Positions 42,132-52,047 are shown, counted from the first letter of the stretch. The stretch: DNA of 64,000 bases from an uncultured Rhodopila sp. (GCA_903851415.1 CAINOE010000158.1:1-64000), one strand, 5' to 3'. Numbers and translations are program-made. The notes: generated by a model from the letters alone, not told the origin.

Positions 42132-44282
42132 ATGGACTACGTCGAGACAGCCGGCATTCGCATCGCCAAGCCGCTCTATGATTTCGTTGACCGCGAAGCC
42201 CTGCCCGGCACCGCCATCCGCAGCGACGCCTTCTGGTCCGGCTTTGCGTCTTTGCTGGCCGATCTCGCGCCGCGCTGCAAGGCGCTGCTGGACAGGCGAC
42301 TGGGCATCCAGCAGCAGATCGACGCCTGGCATCTCGCCAACAAAGGTAAGCCCGCCGACATCGAGGGCTATCTGACCTTCCTCCGCGGCATCGGCTACCT
42401 GGTCGAGGAACCGAAGACCGTCGCGGTCAGCACCGCAAACGTCGATCCGGAGATCGCCAGCATCGCCGGCCCGCAGCTTGTCGTGCCGGTCACCAATGCG
42501 CGCTATGCCTTGAATGCGGCCAATGCCCGCTGGGGCAGTTTGTACGATGCGCTGTACGGCACCGACGCGATCTCCGACGATGACGGCGCGGAACGCGGAC
42601 GCAGTTTCAACAAGAAGCGCGCCGCCAAGGTCGTGGCAAAGGCGCGCGCGATCCTCGACGCGGCGGTGCCGCTCGCCAGCGGCAGCCATGCCGATGCCAC
42701 CTCCTATACCGTGCAGGACGGCGTCCTGAAGGTCGGCTCCACCGGCCTGAAAAACCCGGGCCAGTTTGTCGGCTATCGCGGCGAGGCATCCGCGCCGACG
42801 GATATCCTGCTCAGGCACAACGGCCTGCACCTTGAGATCGTCATCGACCGCGGCAACCAGGTCGGCCAGGACGATCCGGCCGGGGTGGCCGATCTGATCG
42901 TCGAATCGGCGATCACGACGATCCAGGATCTGGAGGACTCGATCTCCGCGGTGGATGCGGAAGACAAAGTCGTCGCCTACCGCAACTGGCTCGGCCTGAT
43001 GAACGGCACCCTGTCCGACAGCTTCGAAAAAGGCGGCCGCCAGCTCACCCGCGCGCTCAACGCCGATCGGCAGTATACCAGGCCGGACGGGGGGACGCTG
43101 ACGCTGGCAGGGCGGAGCCTGATGCTGATCCGCAATGTCGGCCATCACATGTATACCGACGCCGTGCTGGACGCGGCCGATCAGCAGGTCCCGGAAGGCT
43201 TCCTGGATGCCGCCGTCACCTCGCTGATCGCGCTGCACGATCTGAAGGGCACCGGGCCGCTGAAGAACAGCCGCGCGGGATCGGTTTATATCGTCAAGCC
43301 GAAGATGCACGGGCCGGAGGAGGTCGCGCTGACCAACGACCTTTTCGATCGGGTCGAAACCATCCTCGGGCTTCCGCAATACACGCTGAAGATGGGCATC
43401 ATGGACGAGGAGCGGCGCACCTCCGCCAACCTCAAAGCCAGCATCGGCGAGGCGTCGCACCGGTTGGTATTCATCAACACGGGCTTCCTGGACCGCACCG
43501 GCGACGAGATCCACACCTCGATCGAGGCCGGTCCGATGATCCGCAAGGCGGAGATGCGCGGCACCGCCTGGATCAAGGCCTACGAGGACCAGAATGTCGA
43601 GATCGGCCTCGAATGCGGCCTGCGCGGCAAGGCGCAGATCGGCAAGGGCATGTGGGCCGCGCCCGACCGCATGGCGGACATGCTGGCGCAGAAGATCGGT
43701 CACCCGCAGGCCGGCGCCAACACCGCCTGGGTGCCCTCGCCCACGGCCGCGACGCTGCACGCCCTGCACTACCACCAGGTGGACGTCGCCGCCCGGCAGA
43801 CCGAACTGGCGTCCCGCCCGCGCGCCGCGCTGAAGGACCTGCTGACCATCCCGGTCGCCGACGGCCAGAACTGGTCGCCGGAGGATGTGCGGCAGGAGCT
43901 GGACAACAACTGCCAGGGAATCCTCGGCTATGTCGTGCGCTGGATCGATCAGGGCATCGGCTGCTCCAAGGTGCCGGATATCCACGACATCGGGCTGATG
44001 GAAGACCGCGCGACCCTGCGCATTTCCTCCCAGCACATCGCCAACTGGTTGCATCACGGGATTGTGTCCAGGGCGCAGGTCACGGAGTCTTTGCAGCGCA
44101 TGGCGCTGGTGGTCGATCGCCAGAACGAGGGCGATCCGCTATACAAGCCGATGGCGCCCGGGTTCGACGGCGTGGCGTTCAAGGCCGCCAGCGACCTGAT
44201 CTTCGAGGGCCGGACCCAGCCGAACGGCTACACCGAGTTCATCCTGCACCGCCGCCGCCGTGAGGCGAAGGCCGCCGCCTGA
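42132..44282 (+). CDS. glcB: Malate synthase G
   Basis: 716-aa enzyme of the glyoxylate shunt: glyoxylate plus acetyl-CoA gives malate. The long (about 720-residue) G isoform with its inserted alpha/beta domain, rather than the shorter A form. Signature blocks: RNVGHHMYTDAVLD, NSRAGSVYIVKPKMHGPEEV (catalytic Arg), TAWVPSPTAATLHALHYHQV, and DIHDIGLMEDRATLRISSQHI with the general-base Asp. ATG 42132 follows CAGGAGG 8 nt upstream. Isocitrate lyase is not in the window. Its promoter region overlaps the minus-strand RNA candidate. Confidence 0.97.
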   Translation: MDYVETAGIRIAKPLYDFVDREALPGTAIRSDAFWSGFASLLADLAPRCKALLDRRLGIQQQIDAWHLANKGKPADIEGYLTFLRGIGYLVEEPKTVAVSTANVDPEIASIAGPQLVVPVTNARYALNAANARWGSLYDALYGTDAISDDDGAERGRSFNKKRAAKVVAKARAILDAAVPLASGSHADATSYTVQDGVLKVGSTGLKNPGQFVGYRGEASAPTDILLRHNGLHLEIVIDRGNQVGQDDPAGVADLIVESAITTIQDLEDSISAVDAEDKVVAYRNWLGLMNGTLSDSFEKGGRQLTRALNADRQYTRPDGGTLTLAGRSLMLIRNVGHHMYTDAVLDAADQQVPEGFLDAAVTSLIALHDLKGTGPLKNSRAGSVYIVKPKMHGPEEVALTNDLFDRVETILGLPQYTLKMGIMDEERRTSANLKASIGEASHRLVFINTGFLDRTGDEIHTSIEAGPMIRKAEMRGTAWIKAYEDQNVEIGLECGLRGKAQIGKGMWAAPDRMADMLAQKIGHPQAGANTAWVPSPTAATLHALHYHQVDVAARQTELASRPRAALKDLLTIPVADGQNWSPEDVRQELDNNCQGILGYVVRWIDQGIGCSKVPDIHDIGLMEDRATLRISSQHIANWLHHGIVSRAQVTESLQRMALVVDRQNEGDPLYKPMAPGFDGVAFKAASDLIFEGRTQPNGYTEFILHRRRREAKAAA

Positions 44283-44379
44283 CGGGCGTGGATACCGCCC
44301 CCCTCCCTCGCCGGGGCATGCTTCGCCGGCATGACGAGACGGCTGAACCGCGCCGGATCGGCACCCATCCGGAGGCAGA

Positions 44380-45249
44380 ATGGAGTCCCCTCCTCGTCTC
44401 AACCGGCCTATACCCGTCCGCATGTTCAGGCGTGCGGCAGCTATAGGCTTGTCTTTTGGTCTGATGGGCGGCCTGGCGGCCGGTTGGCGGTGGTGGCCTC
44501 CGCCGGCGGACCAGCAGGAGGACGCCACCGCGGATCTTCCGCTGCCGCCTTTCCCGCCGCGCATCGCCGAGGGCAAGGACTATGAAACCTGCCTCGCTGC
44601 GCTGGCGGATGATCCGGCCGGGGCGGTTGCGGCGGCCGAGTCGTTGCGGGCAAGCGGCGGAGGCGATGGCGCCGCTCATTGCCAGGGCCTGGCGCTTATC
44701 GTGACCGGCAAGCCGGAGGCCGGCGCCGTCGTGCTGGAAACACTTGCCCGCGGCAGTGAAGCGCCACCGATGGCCAGGGCCGTAGTGCTTGGGCAGGCGG
44801 GACAGGCGCGGCTGATGGTTATGCAGCCGGACCAGGCGGAGGTCGATGCGTCCGAGGCCCTGGCGCTGTCTCCCGCCGATACCGAGTTGTTCATCATGCG
44901 CGCCACGGCCGAAGCCATGCTTGATCGTTTCCAGGACGCCGTGAACGACCTGGGGGCCGCGTTGCAGTTGGATTCGAGCCGGGCCGATGCATTGGTGTCT
45001 CGGGCGGTGATGCACAGACGGTTGAATGAACTCGATTTGGCGCAAGCGGACGTCACGCGAGCCCTGGCGCTGGACCCGGATTACGCGGACGCGCTGCTGG
45101 AGCGCGGCATTCTGCGGGAGCGCATGGGCGATCGGGCGGGCGCGCGGGTGGACTGGGAGCGCGCAAAGGGCGCCGATCCGAACAGCACGACCGCGGATCT
45201 GGCTGAACAGAACCTTTCGCTGCTGGAAGCGGGTCCGGAACGCCGGTGA
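44380..45249 (+). CDS. Membrane-anchored TPR protein, 289 aa
   Basis: One N-terminal hydrophobic segment (residues 16-36, AAAIGLSFGLMGGLAAG), an acidic/proline linker, then about four TPR motifs (e.g. MLDRFQDAVNDLGAALQLDS, ELDLAQADVTRALALDPDYADALLERGILRERMGDRAGARVD split here into its helices). Probably an inner-membrane protein with periplasmic TPR domain used as an assembly scaffold; no partner is obvious. ATG 44380 has GGAGGCAG 4-5 nt upstream. Separated from malate synthase by 97 bp containing a short palindrome. Confidence 0.8.
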   Translation: MESPPRLNRPIPVRMFRRAAAIGLSFGLMGGLAAGWRWWPPPADQQEDATADLPLPPFPPRIAEGKDYETCLAALADDPAGAVAAAESLRASGGGDGAAHCQGLALIVTGKPEAGAVVLETLARGSEAPPMARAVVLGQAGQARLMVMQPDQAEVDASEALALSPADTELFIMRATAEAMLDRFQDAVNDLGAALQLDSSRADALVSRAVMHRRLNELDLAQADVTRALALDPDYADALLERGILRERMGDRAGARVDWERAKGADPNSTTADLAEQNLSLLEAGPERR

Positions 45250-45374
45250 GATGATGTTGCCCGGTTCGTTGGAAGGCCAAAACGCACCCGCGTTGCAATG
45301 TTTAGCAAACGAGACGAACACAATCTCAGGAACACGCGGGTTTATCGTATCTATTCCTCAAAACGAGCGCTTTA

Positions 45375-46643
45375 GTGGCCGAGATAATGATCGTGGAGAA
45401 TCACTTGTCCGCTGATACCGATTTCGGGCCGCCTTCATCGGATGTAGATGTCGTCATCATTGGCGCGGGGTTGGCCGGCACGCTCGCTGCTATTTTGCTG
45501 GGCCGGGCGGGCGTGAGCGTCGCCTTGATTGACCGCGCCGCGGTTTATCCGCCCGATTTCCGGGCCGAACAATTGGTCGGGTATCAGGTGGAGATGCTCG
45601 CCAGGCTTGGTCTGCTCGAAATCGTCATCGGGGATACGGTTCCGGCCGAACGAGCCGTTGGGATCCGGGCCGGGCGCCGGCTCGGAGTCGTAACGGTTCC
45701 GCATTACGGTATTTCATATGAAACGATGGTCAATCGGGCGCGGCAGCACCTTCCGCAACCGGTTCGGTTCGTCAGCGCCAAGGTCACCGATATCGTTCCC
45801 GGTCCGGACCGACAGCGCGTTGTCCTGGCGAACGGCGAGGCCGTCACCGGCCGGCTGGCCGTAATCGCCACCGGACCCGGGCGGCAACTGCTCGCCAGGG
45901 CCGGCATCGGCAAGACGGCCGGTTTCGGCATCCAGGTTCTCGCCTTTGGTTTCGACCTCGAAGTCGAGGCGCCGGCGTTCTTCGACAGATCCGTTCTGGT
46001 GGTGCAGGGAGAGAGGCCGGCCGACAAAATCGACTACCTGACGCTTTTCGCCATCGGCGATCGGATTCGCGGCAACCTGTTCACCTATCACGGGTCGGCT
46101 GATCCCTGGACGCAATGCTTCCGTCAAGATCCACGGGAAACGCTTCGGCGCGCGATGCCCGGCATAGAGGACATCACCGGCGAAATACTCAACGCCGGAC
46201 CGGTGGAGTACCGTGTTATCGATCTGGTTGGCTCCACCGGCCACCGCCGCGACGGCGTCGTCCTCATTGGGGACGCGTTCCAGATATCCAGCCCCGCCGC
46301 TGGAACCGGCGTGAGCCGGCTACTGAGCGATATTGACCTGCTGTGTAACGTTTATGTGCCGGACTGGTTGGCAACGGGCGGCATGGGCGCCAACAAGATC
46401 GGCCAGTTCTACGACGATGCCGCCAAGCAAAGCAGCGACGCCGAGGCCTTGCGCTTGGCGGGTTACCGGCGCGCGGTCACCGTCGAAACAAGCCTTGTCT
46501 GGCGCGCCCATCGCAGCCGCGTCGCGCTCCAGAACAAGGTCCGTTCCCAGTTGGCAAGGTTGGCCGGCCAGCGTCCGGCGGGACAGGCCGGCATGGCGGC
46601 CGCGTGGCTCGGTTCCGGAATGGCCCCGCCGCCGCTGCATTGA
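45375..46643 (+). CDS. FAD-dependent monooxygenase/oxidoreductase
   Basis: 422-aa group-A-type flavoprotein. Rossmann dinucleotide motif near residue 27 (VVIIGAGLAGTLAAILLGRAG) followed by an acidic strand end (ALIDR), a middle GRLAVIATGPGRQL segment and the second FAD motif LIGDAFQISSPAAGTGVSRLL. The family includes aromatic hydroxylases, squalene epoxidase-like and geranylgeranyl-reductase-like enzymes; the substrate cannot be assigned. Start ambiguous: GTG 45375, ATG 45387 and GTG 45393 are all in frame with weak ribosome sites. It stands alone; 117 bp follow before the ABC operon. Confidence 0.82.
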   Translation: MAEIMIVENHLSADTDFGPPSSDVDVVIIGAGLAGTLAAILLGRAGVSVALIDRAAVYPPDFRAEQLVGYQVEMLARLGLLEIVIGDTVPAERAVGIRAGRRLGVVTVPHYGISYETMVNRARQHLPQPVRFVSAKVTDIVPGPDRQRVVLANGEAVTGRLAVIATGPGRQLLARAGIGKTAGFGIQVLAFGFDLEVEAPAFFDRSVLVVQGERPADKIDYLTLFAIGDRIRGNLFTYHGSADPWTQCFRQDPRETLRRAMPGIEDITGEILNAGPVEYRVIDLVGSTGHRRDGVVLIGDAFQISSPAAGTGVSRLLSDIDLLCNVYVPDWLATGGMGANKIGQFYDDAAKQSSDAEALRLAGYRRAVTVETSLVWRAHRSRVALQNKVRSQLARLAGQRPAGQAGMAAAWLGSGMAPPPLH

Positions 46644-46760
46644 GCGTCCCGCGTCCTGGCCGGCCTCGTCCCCTTCGGCCGGCGATGCGAACCCGGGAGC
46701 AGAACCCGGGGGCTTGCCGCCGCCGGGCGGGCTGGTCCAAATTGCAACGATGGTGATCGC

Positions 46761-48437
46761 ATGAGGCTCCGGGCGGCTTGCGCGGCTCTGTTCGCGGCGT
46801 GTCTTCTGACCGCCGCGGCAGACGCCGGACGTGCGGCCGGGCAGCATGATACCCTGACCATCGGCATCGCCCAGTTCCCCTCCAGCCTGCATCCCGACAT
46901 CGACCCCGAAGTCGTCCGATCCTACGCCATGGGCTTCGCGATCCGTCCGATCACCGCATTCGATGCCGGTTGGCAGAACACCTGCCTGCTCTGCGCCGAG
47001 CTGCCGACTCTGGAGAACGGCCTGGCGAGGATCGAAACCCGGCCCGGCGGCACGCAGGGCATGGCGGTGACCATCACGCTGAAGCCCGGCCTCGCCTGGG
47101 GCGATGGCCAGCCCGTGACCGCCCGGGATATCGCGTTCACCTGGAAGCTGGGCAGCAACCCCGCCAGCGGCTTCTCCAACCCCAATCCCTGGAGCCGCGC
47201 CACCAGCGTCGATGTCGTGGACGACCGCACGGCGGTGCTGCACCTCGACCGCGTCCGCACGGACTTCGCCCAGTGGGACCAGATCCTGCCGGAGCACATC
47301 GAGGGATCGGTTGCCGCGCAGGCGGGCGCGCCCGGAGACTACATCAACGCAACCAGCTTCAACCGCGCGCCGGTGACGGCCGGACTTTACGATGGTCCCT
47401 ATCTGATCGCCGGCTATGACAGCGGCTCGCAAATCGTCCTGGAGCCGAACCCGCACTGGTCCGGCACAAAACCCGGCTTCCGGCGCATCGTTCTGCGCCA
47501 CATCGACAACACCGCGGCGCTGCAGGCCAACCTGCTCAGCGGCGACGTGGACATGGTCGCCGGAGAGGGCATCGGCCTGACCATCGATCAGGTGCTGGCG
47601 CTGCAAAAGCAGCACCCGGACTCGTTCCGCTATATTTTCAAACCGAGCCTGAACTACGAGCATATCGACCTGAAGGCGGAAAACCCGCTGCTGGTGGACG
47701 TGCGGGTCCGCCGCGCGCTGTTGATGGCGATGGACCGTCAGACCATGGTGGAACGCCTGTTTCGCGGCACCCAGCCGGTCGCCGCAACCTGGGTCAATCC
47801 GCTCAGCCCGAACTACGATCCGTCGATCCCGGTGGTGAAGTTCGACCTGGCGGGCGCGAAGGCGCTGCTGCAACAGGCCGGCTGGACCCCGGGCGAGGAC
47901 GGCATCTGCCGCAACGCCGCCGGCGAGCGCCTGAGTTTCGAGTTCAGCACGACCGCCGGCAACCGCCTGCGCGAATTGCAGCAGCAGGTGCTGCAAAGCA
48001 ACCTGAAGAATGCCTGCATCGAGGTGACGATCAGGAACGAGCCGGCCCGGACCTTCTTCGGCGAGACGATGAAGAAACGCATCTACACCGGGATGGTCAT
48101 GTATGCCTGGAGCAGCGCCGTGACGGAAACACCGTTCCGGACCCTTGGCAGCAGCCAGATCCCGGCCGCTGCGAACAACTACGGCGGCGCGAACTACCCC
48201 GGCTTCAGCGACCCCGAGATGGACGCCGATATCGCCGCCGCCGAGGGGGAACTGGACCCGGTGAAACGGAAACAGATCTGGGCCGGCATGCAGCGTATCT
48301 ATGCCCGGCAGCTACCGGTGCTGCCGCTGTTCTTCCGGTCGGAGGCGCATGTAACCCCGGCATGGCTGCAAGGCTACGCGCCGACGGGGCACGCCGATTA
48401 TGGAACGGAATGGGCTGAGAATTGGCACGCGGAATGA
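46761..48437 (+). CDS. Dipeptide/oligopeptide ABC transporter substrate-binding protein 1
   Basis: 558-aa periplasmic solute-binding protein, family 5. Signal peptide about residues 1-25 (MRLRAACAALFAACLLTAAADA). Family-5 landmarks: LTIGIAQFPSSLHPDIDPEV, VTITLKPGLAWGDGQPVTARDI, GPYLIAGYDSGSQIVLEPNP, LLVDVRVRRALLMAMDRQTM. First gene of a coupled operon; the second binding protein overlaps it by 4 bp (ATGA at 48434). The two are close paralogs (both contain CLLC, LLSGDVDMV and EGIGLT). Ligand unknown. The ribosome site before ATG 46761 is weak. Confidence 0.93.
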   Translation: MRLRAACAALFAACLLTAAADAGRAAGQHDTLTIGIAQFPSSLHPDIDPEVVRSYAMGFAIRPITAFDAGWQNTCLLCAELPTLENGLARIETRPGGTQGMAVTITLKPGLAWGDGQPVTARDIAFTWKLGSNPASGFSNPNPWSRATSVDVVDDRTAVLHLDRVRTDFAQWDQILPEHIEGSVAAQAGAPGDYINATSFNRAPVTAGLYDGPYLIAGYDSGSQIVLEPNPHWSGTKPGFRRIVLRHIDNTAALQANLLSGDVDMVAGEGIGLTIDQVLALQKQHPDSFRYIFKPSLNYEHIDLKAENPLLVDVRVRRALLMAMDRQTMVERLFRGTQPVAATWVNPLSPNYDPSIPVVKFDLAGAKALLQQAGWTPGEDGICRNAAGERLSFEFSTTAGNRLRELQQQVLQSNLKNACIEVTIRNEPARTFFGETMKKRIYTGMVMYAWSSAVTETPFRTLGSSQIPAAANNYGGANYPGFSDPEMDADIAAAEGELDPVKRKQIWAGMQRIYARQLPVLPLFFRSEAHVTPAWLQGYAPTGHADYGTEWAENWHAE

Positions 48438-50077
48438 TGCGGGCGGCGGCGCTTTGCGCCGGGCTGCTGCTGCTGTCCCGCCCAGCCGCGGCGGCGAGCC
48501 CGCATCCCGACCTGACCATCGGTGTTGCATCGTTTCCATCCACGCTGCACCCGGACATCGATCCCGACCTCATCAAGTTCTACCTTCTCGGCCTGGCCGA
48601 TCGGCCGGTCACGGCGTACGATGCGGCGGGGAAGCTGGTTTGTTTGCTGTGCACCGAGGTTCCCTCGATCGCCAACGGCGGCGCGCGGCTGGAAGATCGC
48701 GGCATGGCGGTTACGTTCCACTTTCAGCCCGGTCTGCAATGGGGCGACGGCGCGCCGCTGGGGGCGGAGGATCTCGCCTTCACCGCCCGCGCCGGGCGCG
48801 ATCCCAACAGCGGTTTCGCCAATGCCCACACCTGGTCGATCGTCAGCCGGGTGGATGTGGTGGACCATCTGACGGCGGTGCTGCATTTCACCGAACCGAA
48901 CTACCAGTTCGACGAACTCGGCCAGTTGCTGCCGGCGCATCTGGAGGAACCGGTGTTCGACCAGGCGCCGGGCCCGGCCGCCTATTTGCAAAACAGCCGT
49001 TACAGCACGTCGCCGACTGATCCAGGGCTTTACAACGGGCCGTATCGGATAACGGGCTACGACACCGGCACCCGCGTGGTGCTGGAGCGCAACCCGAACT
49101 GGCACGGCAGGCAGCCCGCGTTCGACCGCATCATCGTCAAGACCATCGGCAATACCGCCGCCTTGCAGAGCAACCTGCTCAGCGGCGACGTGGACATGGT
49201 GCCGGGCGAGGGCATCGGCCTGACGCTCGATCAGGTGCTGACGCTGCAAAAGCAGTACCCGGATCGTTTCACTTACGCTTACAAGCCGAACATGGCCTAC
49301 ACGCATATCGACCTGCAGCTCGACAACCCGATCCTGGCGGACATCCGCGTCCGCCGCGCCCTGCTGATGGGTATCGACCGCCAGAGCATGGTGGACAAGC
49401 TGATGGGCGGGCGCGTGCCGATTGCCAACAGCTTCGTCAGCCCGCAGCAGCCGATGTACAGCGCCGAGGCGCCCGCCTGGCCGTATGACCCGGCCCTTGC
49501 CCGCGCTCTGCTGGCCGAGGCCGGCTGGACTCCGGGGCCTGATGGCATCTGCCGCAACGCCGCCGGTGACCGCCTGTCGCTGGAATTTTCCACCAGCACC
49601 GGCGTGCGGGTGCGGGAGCTGCTACAGCAGGTGATGCAGAGCGAGTGGCGCCGCATCGGCGTGGAAACCACCATCCGCAACGAGCCGGCACGCACGCTGT
49701 TCGGCGAAACCCTGAAGCATCGCGCCTTCAAGGGCCTGGCGATGTTCGCCTGGATCAGCGCGATCGAAAGCACGCCGCGGCAGACGCTCAGCAGCGGGCA
49801 GATTCCAACGGCGGCCAACAACTGGGGCGGCGGCAATTACCCCGGCTTCCGCGACGCCACAATGGACGCCGATATCGACGCGATGGAGAAGGAACTCGAC
49901 CCGGCAAAGCGGCGTCCGCTCTGGGCCGGGATGCAGCGGATCTATGCGGAGCAATTGCCGGTGCTGCCGCTGTTCTACGGGGCGGATGCGCATGTCTGGC
50001 CGCTCTGGCTGAAGGGCGTCGATCCCACCGGCTTTCAGGTCAGCACCTTGCGCGCCGAGAGCTGGCACGCGGAATGA
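48434..50077 (+). CDS. Dipeptide/oligopeptide ABC transporter substrate-binding protein 2
   Basis: 547-aa paralog of the preceding protein, with signal peptide MMRAAALCAGLLLLSRPAAAAS. Shares long identical phrases with it (e.g. GICRNAAG, EFSTSTG-type, TIRNEPARTLFGET, ANNWGGGNYPGF). Start ATG 48434 overlaps the stop of gene 1 (ATGA), a translational-coupling signature; the in-frame TTG 48422 is less likely. Probably arose by tandem duplication and gives the one transporter a second ligand range. The ATPase gene follows with another ATGA overlap at 50074. Confidence 0.93.
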   Translation: MMRAAALCAGLLLLSRPAAAASPHPDLTIGVASFPSTLHPDIDPDLIKFYLLGLADRPVTAYDAAGKLVCLLCTEVPSIANGGARLEDRGMAVTFHFQPGLQWGDGAPLGAEDLAFTARAGRDPNSGFANAHTWSIVSRVDVVDHLTAVLHFTEPNYQFDELGQLLPAHLEEPVFDQAPGPAAYLQNSRYSTSPTDPGLYNGPYRITGYDTGTRVVLERNPNWHGRQPAFDRIIVKTIGNTAALQSNLLSGDVDMVPGEGIGLTLDQVLTLQKQYPDRFTYAYKPNMAYTHIDLQLDNPILADIRVRRALLMGIDRQSMVDKLMGGRVPIANSFVSPQQPMYSAEAPAWPYDPALARALLAEAGWTPGPDGICRNAAGDRLSLEFSTSTGVRVRELLQQVMQSEWRRIGVETTIRNEPARTLFGETLKHRAFKGLAMFAWISAIESTPRQTLSSGQIPTAANNWGGGNYPGFRDATMDADIDAMEKELDPAKRRPLWAGMQRIYAEQLPVLPLFYGADAHVWPLWLKGVDPTGFQVSTLRAESWHAE

Positions 50078-51024
50078 ACCCGGTTCTGGATGTGCGCGGC
50101 CTGACGGTCAGTTTCGGCGCACGCCAGGTCGTCGCCGGCATTGGCTTCGGCATCAGCGCCGGCCGCACCCTGGGCGTCGTCGGCGAAAGCGGCTGCGGCA
50201 AGACGCTGACCGCGCTGGCGGCGATGGGCCTGGTGCCCGGGCCGGGCCGTGTCGGCGGGTCCGTGGTGCTGGAGGGGCGCGAGATGCTCGGCCAGCCGTC
50301 ATCGGAGTGGACCAAAGTGCGCGGTGCCCGCATGGCGATGGTGTTCCAGGAACCGATGACCGCGCTGAACCCGGTGATGCCCGTCGGCCGCCAGATCGCC
50401 GAAGTCATGGTGCTGCACCAGGGCTTGTCCTGGCGCGACGCGGGTGCACGCGCCGTGGACTCCCTGGCGGCGGTGGGAATCACCTCGCCGAAACAAAGGG
50501 CCGCCTCGTATCCGCACCAGTTGTCCGGCGGGATGCGCCAGCGGGTGATGATCGCCATGGCGCTGGCCTGCCGCCCGGCGCTGCTGATCGCCGATGAGCC
50601 GACGACGTCGCTGGACGTGACGATCCAGGCGCAGATCCTCGACCTGATGCAATCGTTGCAGCAGGAAATCGGCATGGCGATGCAGTTCATCAGCCACAAC
50701 CTGGCGGTGATCAGCGAGATCGCTGACGAGATCATCGTGATGTACGCCGGCCGGGTGGTGGAGCGGGCCTCCGCGGACGATCTGTTCGGGATGCCGCTGC
50801 ACCCGTATACGCTCGGCCTGATCGCAACATTGCCCGACCCGGCGCGGCGCAGCGCGGTTCTGCCGGTGATCCCGGGCGGTGTGCCGGACCCGGACAGCAC
50901 CTCCCGCGGCTGCCGCTTCGCCGATCGCTGCGAGCGGGCGGATGGGGGGTGCCGGGGGACGGAGCCGAGGCTGGAGGAAGTAGCGCCGGGACACTGTGTG
51001 GCCTGCTTCAAGGTGCGGCGGTGA
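50074..51024 (+). CDS. Peptide ABC transporter ATPase (DppD/OppD-like)
   Basis: 316-aa ATPase. Walker A VVGESGCGKT (residues 35-44), Q-loop FQEPMTALNP, signature LSGGMRQRV, Walker B LLIADEPTTSLD, H-loop FISHNLAVI. The C-terminal oligopeptide-transport extension carries cysteines (CRFADRCERAD...C) typical of the iron-sulfur-like OppD/DppD tail. Start ATG 50074 overlaps the preceding stop (ATGA). The gene ends with a GTGA overlap with the second ATPase at 51021, so the ATPases should be made in equal amounts. Confidence 0.95.
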   Translation: MNPVLDVRGLTVSFGARQVVAGIGFGISAGRTLGVVGESGCGKTLTALAAMGLVPGPGRVGGSVVLEGREMLGQPSSEWTKVRGARMAMVFQEPMTALNPVMPVGRQIAEVMVLHQGLSWRDAGARAVDSLAAVGITSPKQRAASYPHQLSGGMRQRVMIAMALACRPALLIADEPTTSLDVTIQAQILDLMQSLQQEIGMAMQFISHNLAVISEIADEIIVMYAGRVVERASADDLFGMPLHPYTLGLIATLPDPARRSAVLPVIPGGVPDPDSTSRGCRFADRCERADGGCRGTEPRLEEVAPGHCVACFKVRR

Positions 51025-51956
51025 GCCTCGTCGCGCTGGACGATATCCGCGTGCAGTTCCCGGCCGGGCGCCGGATACTGACCGCAGTGGACGGTGTCAG
51101 CCTGGAGGTCGCTGCGGGCGAAACCCTCGCGCTGGCGGGCGAAAGCGGCAGCGGCAAGAGCACCATCGGCAACGTCGTGGCCGGGTTGCAGCGGCCGACC
51201 GCCGGGACCATGCGGTTCCGAGGACAGCCGATGGACAAGACCACTATGCGGGCGGCGCAGCGGGCGATCCAGATCATCTTCCAGGATCCGTTCGGCGCGC
51301 TCGACCCGCGGATGCCGGTGTCCTCCATCATCGCCGAGCCGCTGCGCATCCAGCGCATTGGCAGCGCCTCCGAACGGACGGATCGCGCCGCGGACCTGGC
51401 CGGGCAGGTCGGCTTGCCGCGGGATGCGCTGAACCGCTATCCGCATGAGTTCTCCGGCGGCCAGCGCCAGCGCATCGCGATCGCCCGGGCACTGGCTCCG
51501 GACCCGGCGCTGGTCGTCGCGGATGAGCCGCTGTCGGCGCTGGATGTATCGATCCAGAGCCAGATCCTGAATTTGCTGGGCGCGCTGCAGCGGGCACGCG
51601 GGCTGGCCTATCTGTTCATCAGCCATGATCTTGCGGTGGTGAACCATTTGGCTGACCGGGTGGCCGTGCTGTATCTCGGGCGGCTGGTGGAGGTGGCGCC
51701 GCGGGCGGATCTGTTCGGAACACCGTCGCATCCGTACACGATGGCGTTGCTGGAGGCGATGCCGCGCATCGGCCGCCGCCACCGGCGCGCCGCTGCGATC
51801 GGGGGCGAGATGCCAAGCCCGCTCGACCCGCCGCCCGGCTGCGTGTTTCACACGCGGTGCCCGAAGGTGCGGGAGATTTGCCGGGTCGAAGCACCCGTGC
51901 TGGAGCCGGCTCCGGGGAGGCCGGGGCAGAGGGCGGCGTGTCACTTCAAGGAATGA
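51021..51956 (+). CDS. Peptide ABC transporter ATPase (DppF/OppF-like)
   Basis: 311-aa ATPase partner of the upstream DppD-like subunit. Walker A AGESGSGKST, Q-loop FQDPFGALDP, signature FSGGQRQRI, Walker B LVVADEPLSALD, H-loop FISHDLAVV, and the C-terminal Cys tail (CVFHTRCPKVREICRVE). Start is GTG 51021 overlapping the stop of the previous gene (GTGA). A palindromic element of about 84 bp separates it from the permease gene at 52090, breaking an otherwise tightly coupled operon. Confidence 0.95.
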   Translation: MSLVALDDIRVQFPAGRRILTAVDGVSLEVAAGETLALAGESGSGKSTIGNVVAGLQRPTAGTMRFRGQPMDKTTMRAAQRAIQIIFQDPFGALDPRMPVSSIIAEPLRIQRIGSASERTDRAADLAGQVGLPRDALNRYPHEFSGGQRQRIAIARALAPDPALVVADEPLSALDVSIQSQILNLLGALQRARGLAYLFISHDLAVVNHLADRVAVLYLGRLVEVAPRADLFGTPSHPYTMALLEAMPRIGRRHRRAAAIGGEMPSPLDPPPGCVFHTRCPKVREICRVEAPVLEPAPGRPGQRAACHFKE

Positions 51957-51963
51957 CTTCCCC

Positions 51964-52047
51964 GTCATGGTCCGCGCAGGCGGACCATCCACGCCTTGCG
52001 GTGCTTGCTGCGGCAAAGGCGTGGATGCCGGCCTGCGCCGGCATGAC
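51964..52047. repeat. Triple-hairpin palindromic element inside the ABC operon
   Basis: Bounded by CCGTCATGG and GCATGACGG. It contains three inverted pairs in order: ATGGTCCGC/GCGGACCAT, CCACGCCTT/AAGGCGTGG (enclosing about 18 nt), and ATGCCGGC/GCCGGCAT. A different subtype from the 5.1/37.1-kb elements but with the same GTCATG boundaries. It lies in the 133-bp gap between ATPase and permease genes. Confidence 0.75.

Noticed and set aside
41946..44057. 703-codon open frame antisense to malate synthase G
   Set aside because: Malate synthase is unambiguous on the plus strand. This frame shows only antisense composition.
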